From assembly GCA_013619035.1 (NCBI GenBank), contig JABXKX010000451.1, forward strand, positions 1 through 6,427: 6,427 bases of DNA, written 5' to 3'. Source of the DNA: Peptostreptococcaceae bacterium. GTDB taxonomy: Bacteria > Bacillota_A > Clostridia > Peptostreptococcales > Acidaminobacteraceae. The notes beneath the pieces are model-generated. The model was not told the DNA's origin and ran no database searches. It saw only the letters and a program-made list of their open reading frames with translations. Below are positions 6,024-6,427 of this stretch, piece by piece (position 1 is the first letter of the stretch; each line of letters opens with the position of its first letter). Made by a program: the position numbers and the translations under genes.

Positions 6024-6427
6024 TCTTTACCGCCTTTAATGATAATGAATAGGTATGTGTTAACCTTATAACCATAAATATCGCTAACATAAATGATATG
6101 ATAAAGTCTCTTCTTATTCCTATAAAACCATACTTAAAACTGATTGTTAATTGTTCAAAATAATAAGCCCCTAAGTCATACCAACTCTGAACAGATAATA
6201 TGTTGTTTGCAATCAAACGTTTTGGTACTTCTATTTGCAAACCTAACAAGATAAAAATAGCTGATACAGCACTTAAAACGGCTGTAATACCAGCAAACTT
6301 AAGTAGCATTTTTTTGTTTTCTTTTACTATAATTATCCAAGTTTTTCGTTGAATGGATTCTTTAAAAGCAAATAAAATATCATGACCGTTAATTAATATT
6401 CTTTTAAACCAATATATGAAATACATC
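6013..6427 (-). CDS. Membrane protein of unknown function, 5' end probably outside window
   Basis: The last 137 or more residues of a membrane protein are present. I do not recognise the family. There is a basic, aromatic-rich N-terminal part (residues 1-43 of the visible part) and one clear membrane segment at about 44-63. An extracellular-type loop of about 40 residues follows, with IEVPKRLIANNIL and SWYDLGAYYFEQL. A second membrane segment spans about 107-125, and the tail is short and basic. An ATG sits at 6426-6424 on the window edge, but no upstream sequence is available, so it may be an internal methionine. The 11-base overlap with the adaptor gene indicates that they are co-transcribed and probably act in the same complex. 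It could be the end of a transporter permease or a small accessory subunit. Confidence 0.6.
   Translation of the reverse strand, partial: MYFIYWFKRILINGHDILFAFKESIQRKTWIIIVKENKKMLLKFAGITAVLSAVSAIFILLGLQIEVPKRLIANNILSVQSWYDLGAYYFEQLTISFKYGFIGIRRDFIISFMLAIFMVIRLTHTYSLSLKAVKNEI

Overview
The window is AT-rich DNA with strong GGAGG-type ribosome binding sites, intrinsic terminators and a terminator-controlled riboswitch. ThiC is of the short type ending in a CX2CX3C iron-sulfur motif, and ThiH is the anaerobic tyrosine-cleaving enzyme. Together these point to an anaerobic Gram-positive bacterium, most likely a member of the Clostridia. The species cannot be named from what is seen.

Layout. (1) At the left edge, on the + strand, lies greA, the transcript cleavage factor, missing only its first bases. 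A perfect 12-bp hairpin follows, with T/A tracts on both sides, and serves as a shared terminator for greA and the converging thiamine operon. (2) From about 4740 down to 521, on the - strand, lies a thiamine biosynthesis operon. It starts with a consensus sigma-A promoter, then a TPP riboswitch with an intrinsic terminator, then thiS, thiG, thiH, a decayed gene, thiC, and a TenI/ThiE-like gene. Spacing is very tight (TAATG overlaps at thiS/thiG and thiC/tenI, one base between thiG and thiH). The exception is the gap before thiC, which holds the decayed gene. (3) From the right edge down to 4743, on the - strand, lie a partial gene for a small membrane protein and, overlapping it by 11 bases, a gene for a HlyD/MacA-like membrane fusion protein. 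These look like the end of an unrelated transporter operon.

How the genes work together. ThiS (sulfur carrier), ThiH (dehydroglycine from tyrosine) and ThiG (ring assembly) build the thiazole phosphate half of thiamine. ThiC builds the HMP phosphate half, and the TPP riboswitch shuts the operon off when thiamine pyrophosphate is plentiful. The last gene resembles the thiazole tautomerase TenI and the coupling enzyme ThiE but lacks key residues of both. No thiF, thiD or convincing thiE is in the window.

Main observation. The 155-base gap between thiH and thiC is not empty. It opens with a 28-codon reading frame whose sequence matches the start of the ThiD2 domain (an HMP-phosphate kinase family often fused in front of ThiE), beginning inside the end of thiH. 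In another frame it ends with a tail resembling the C-terminus of ThiE. I read this as the two ends of a former thiD2-thiE fusion gene whose middle has been deleted. That would leave the operon without its kinase and coupling enzyme and fits the presence of a diverged TenI/ThiE-like gene at its end.
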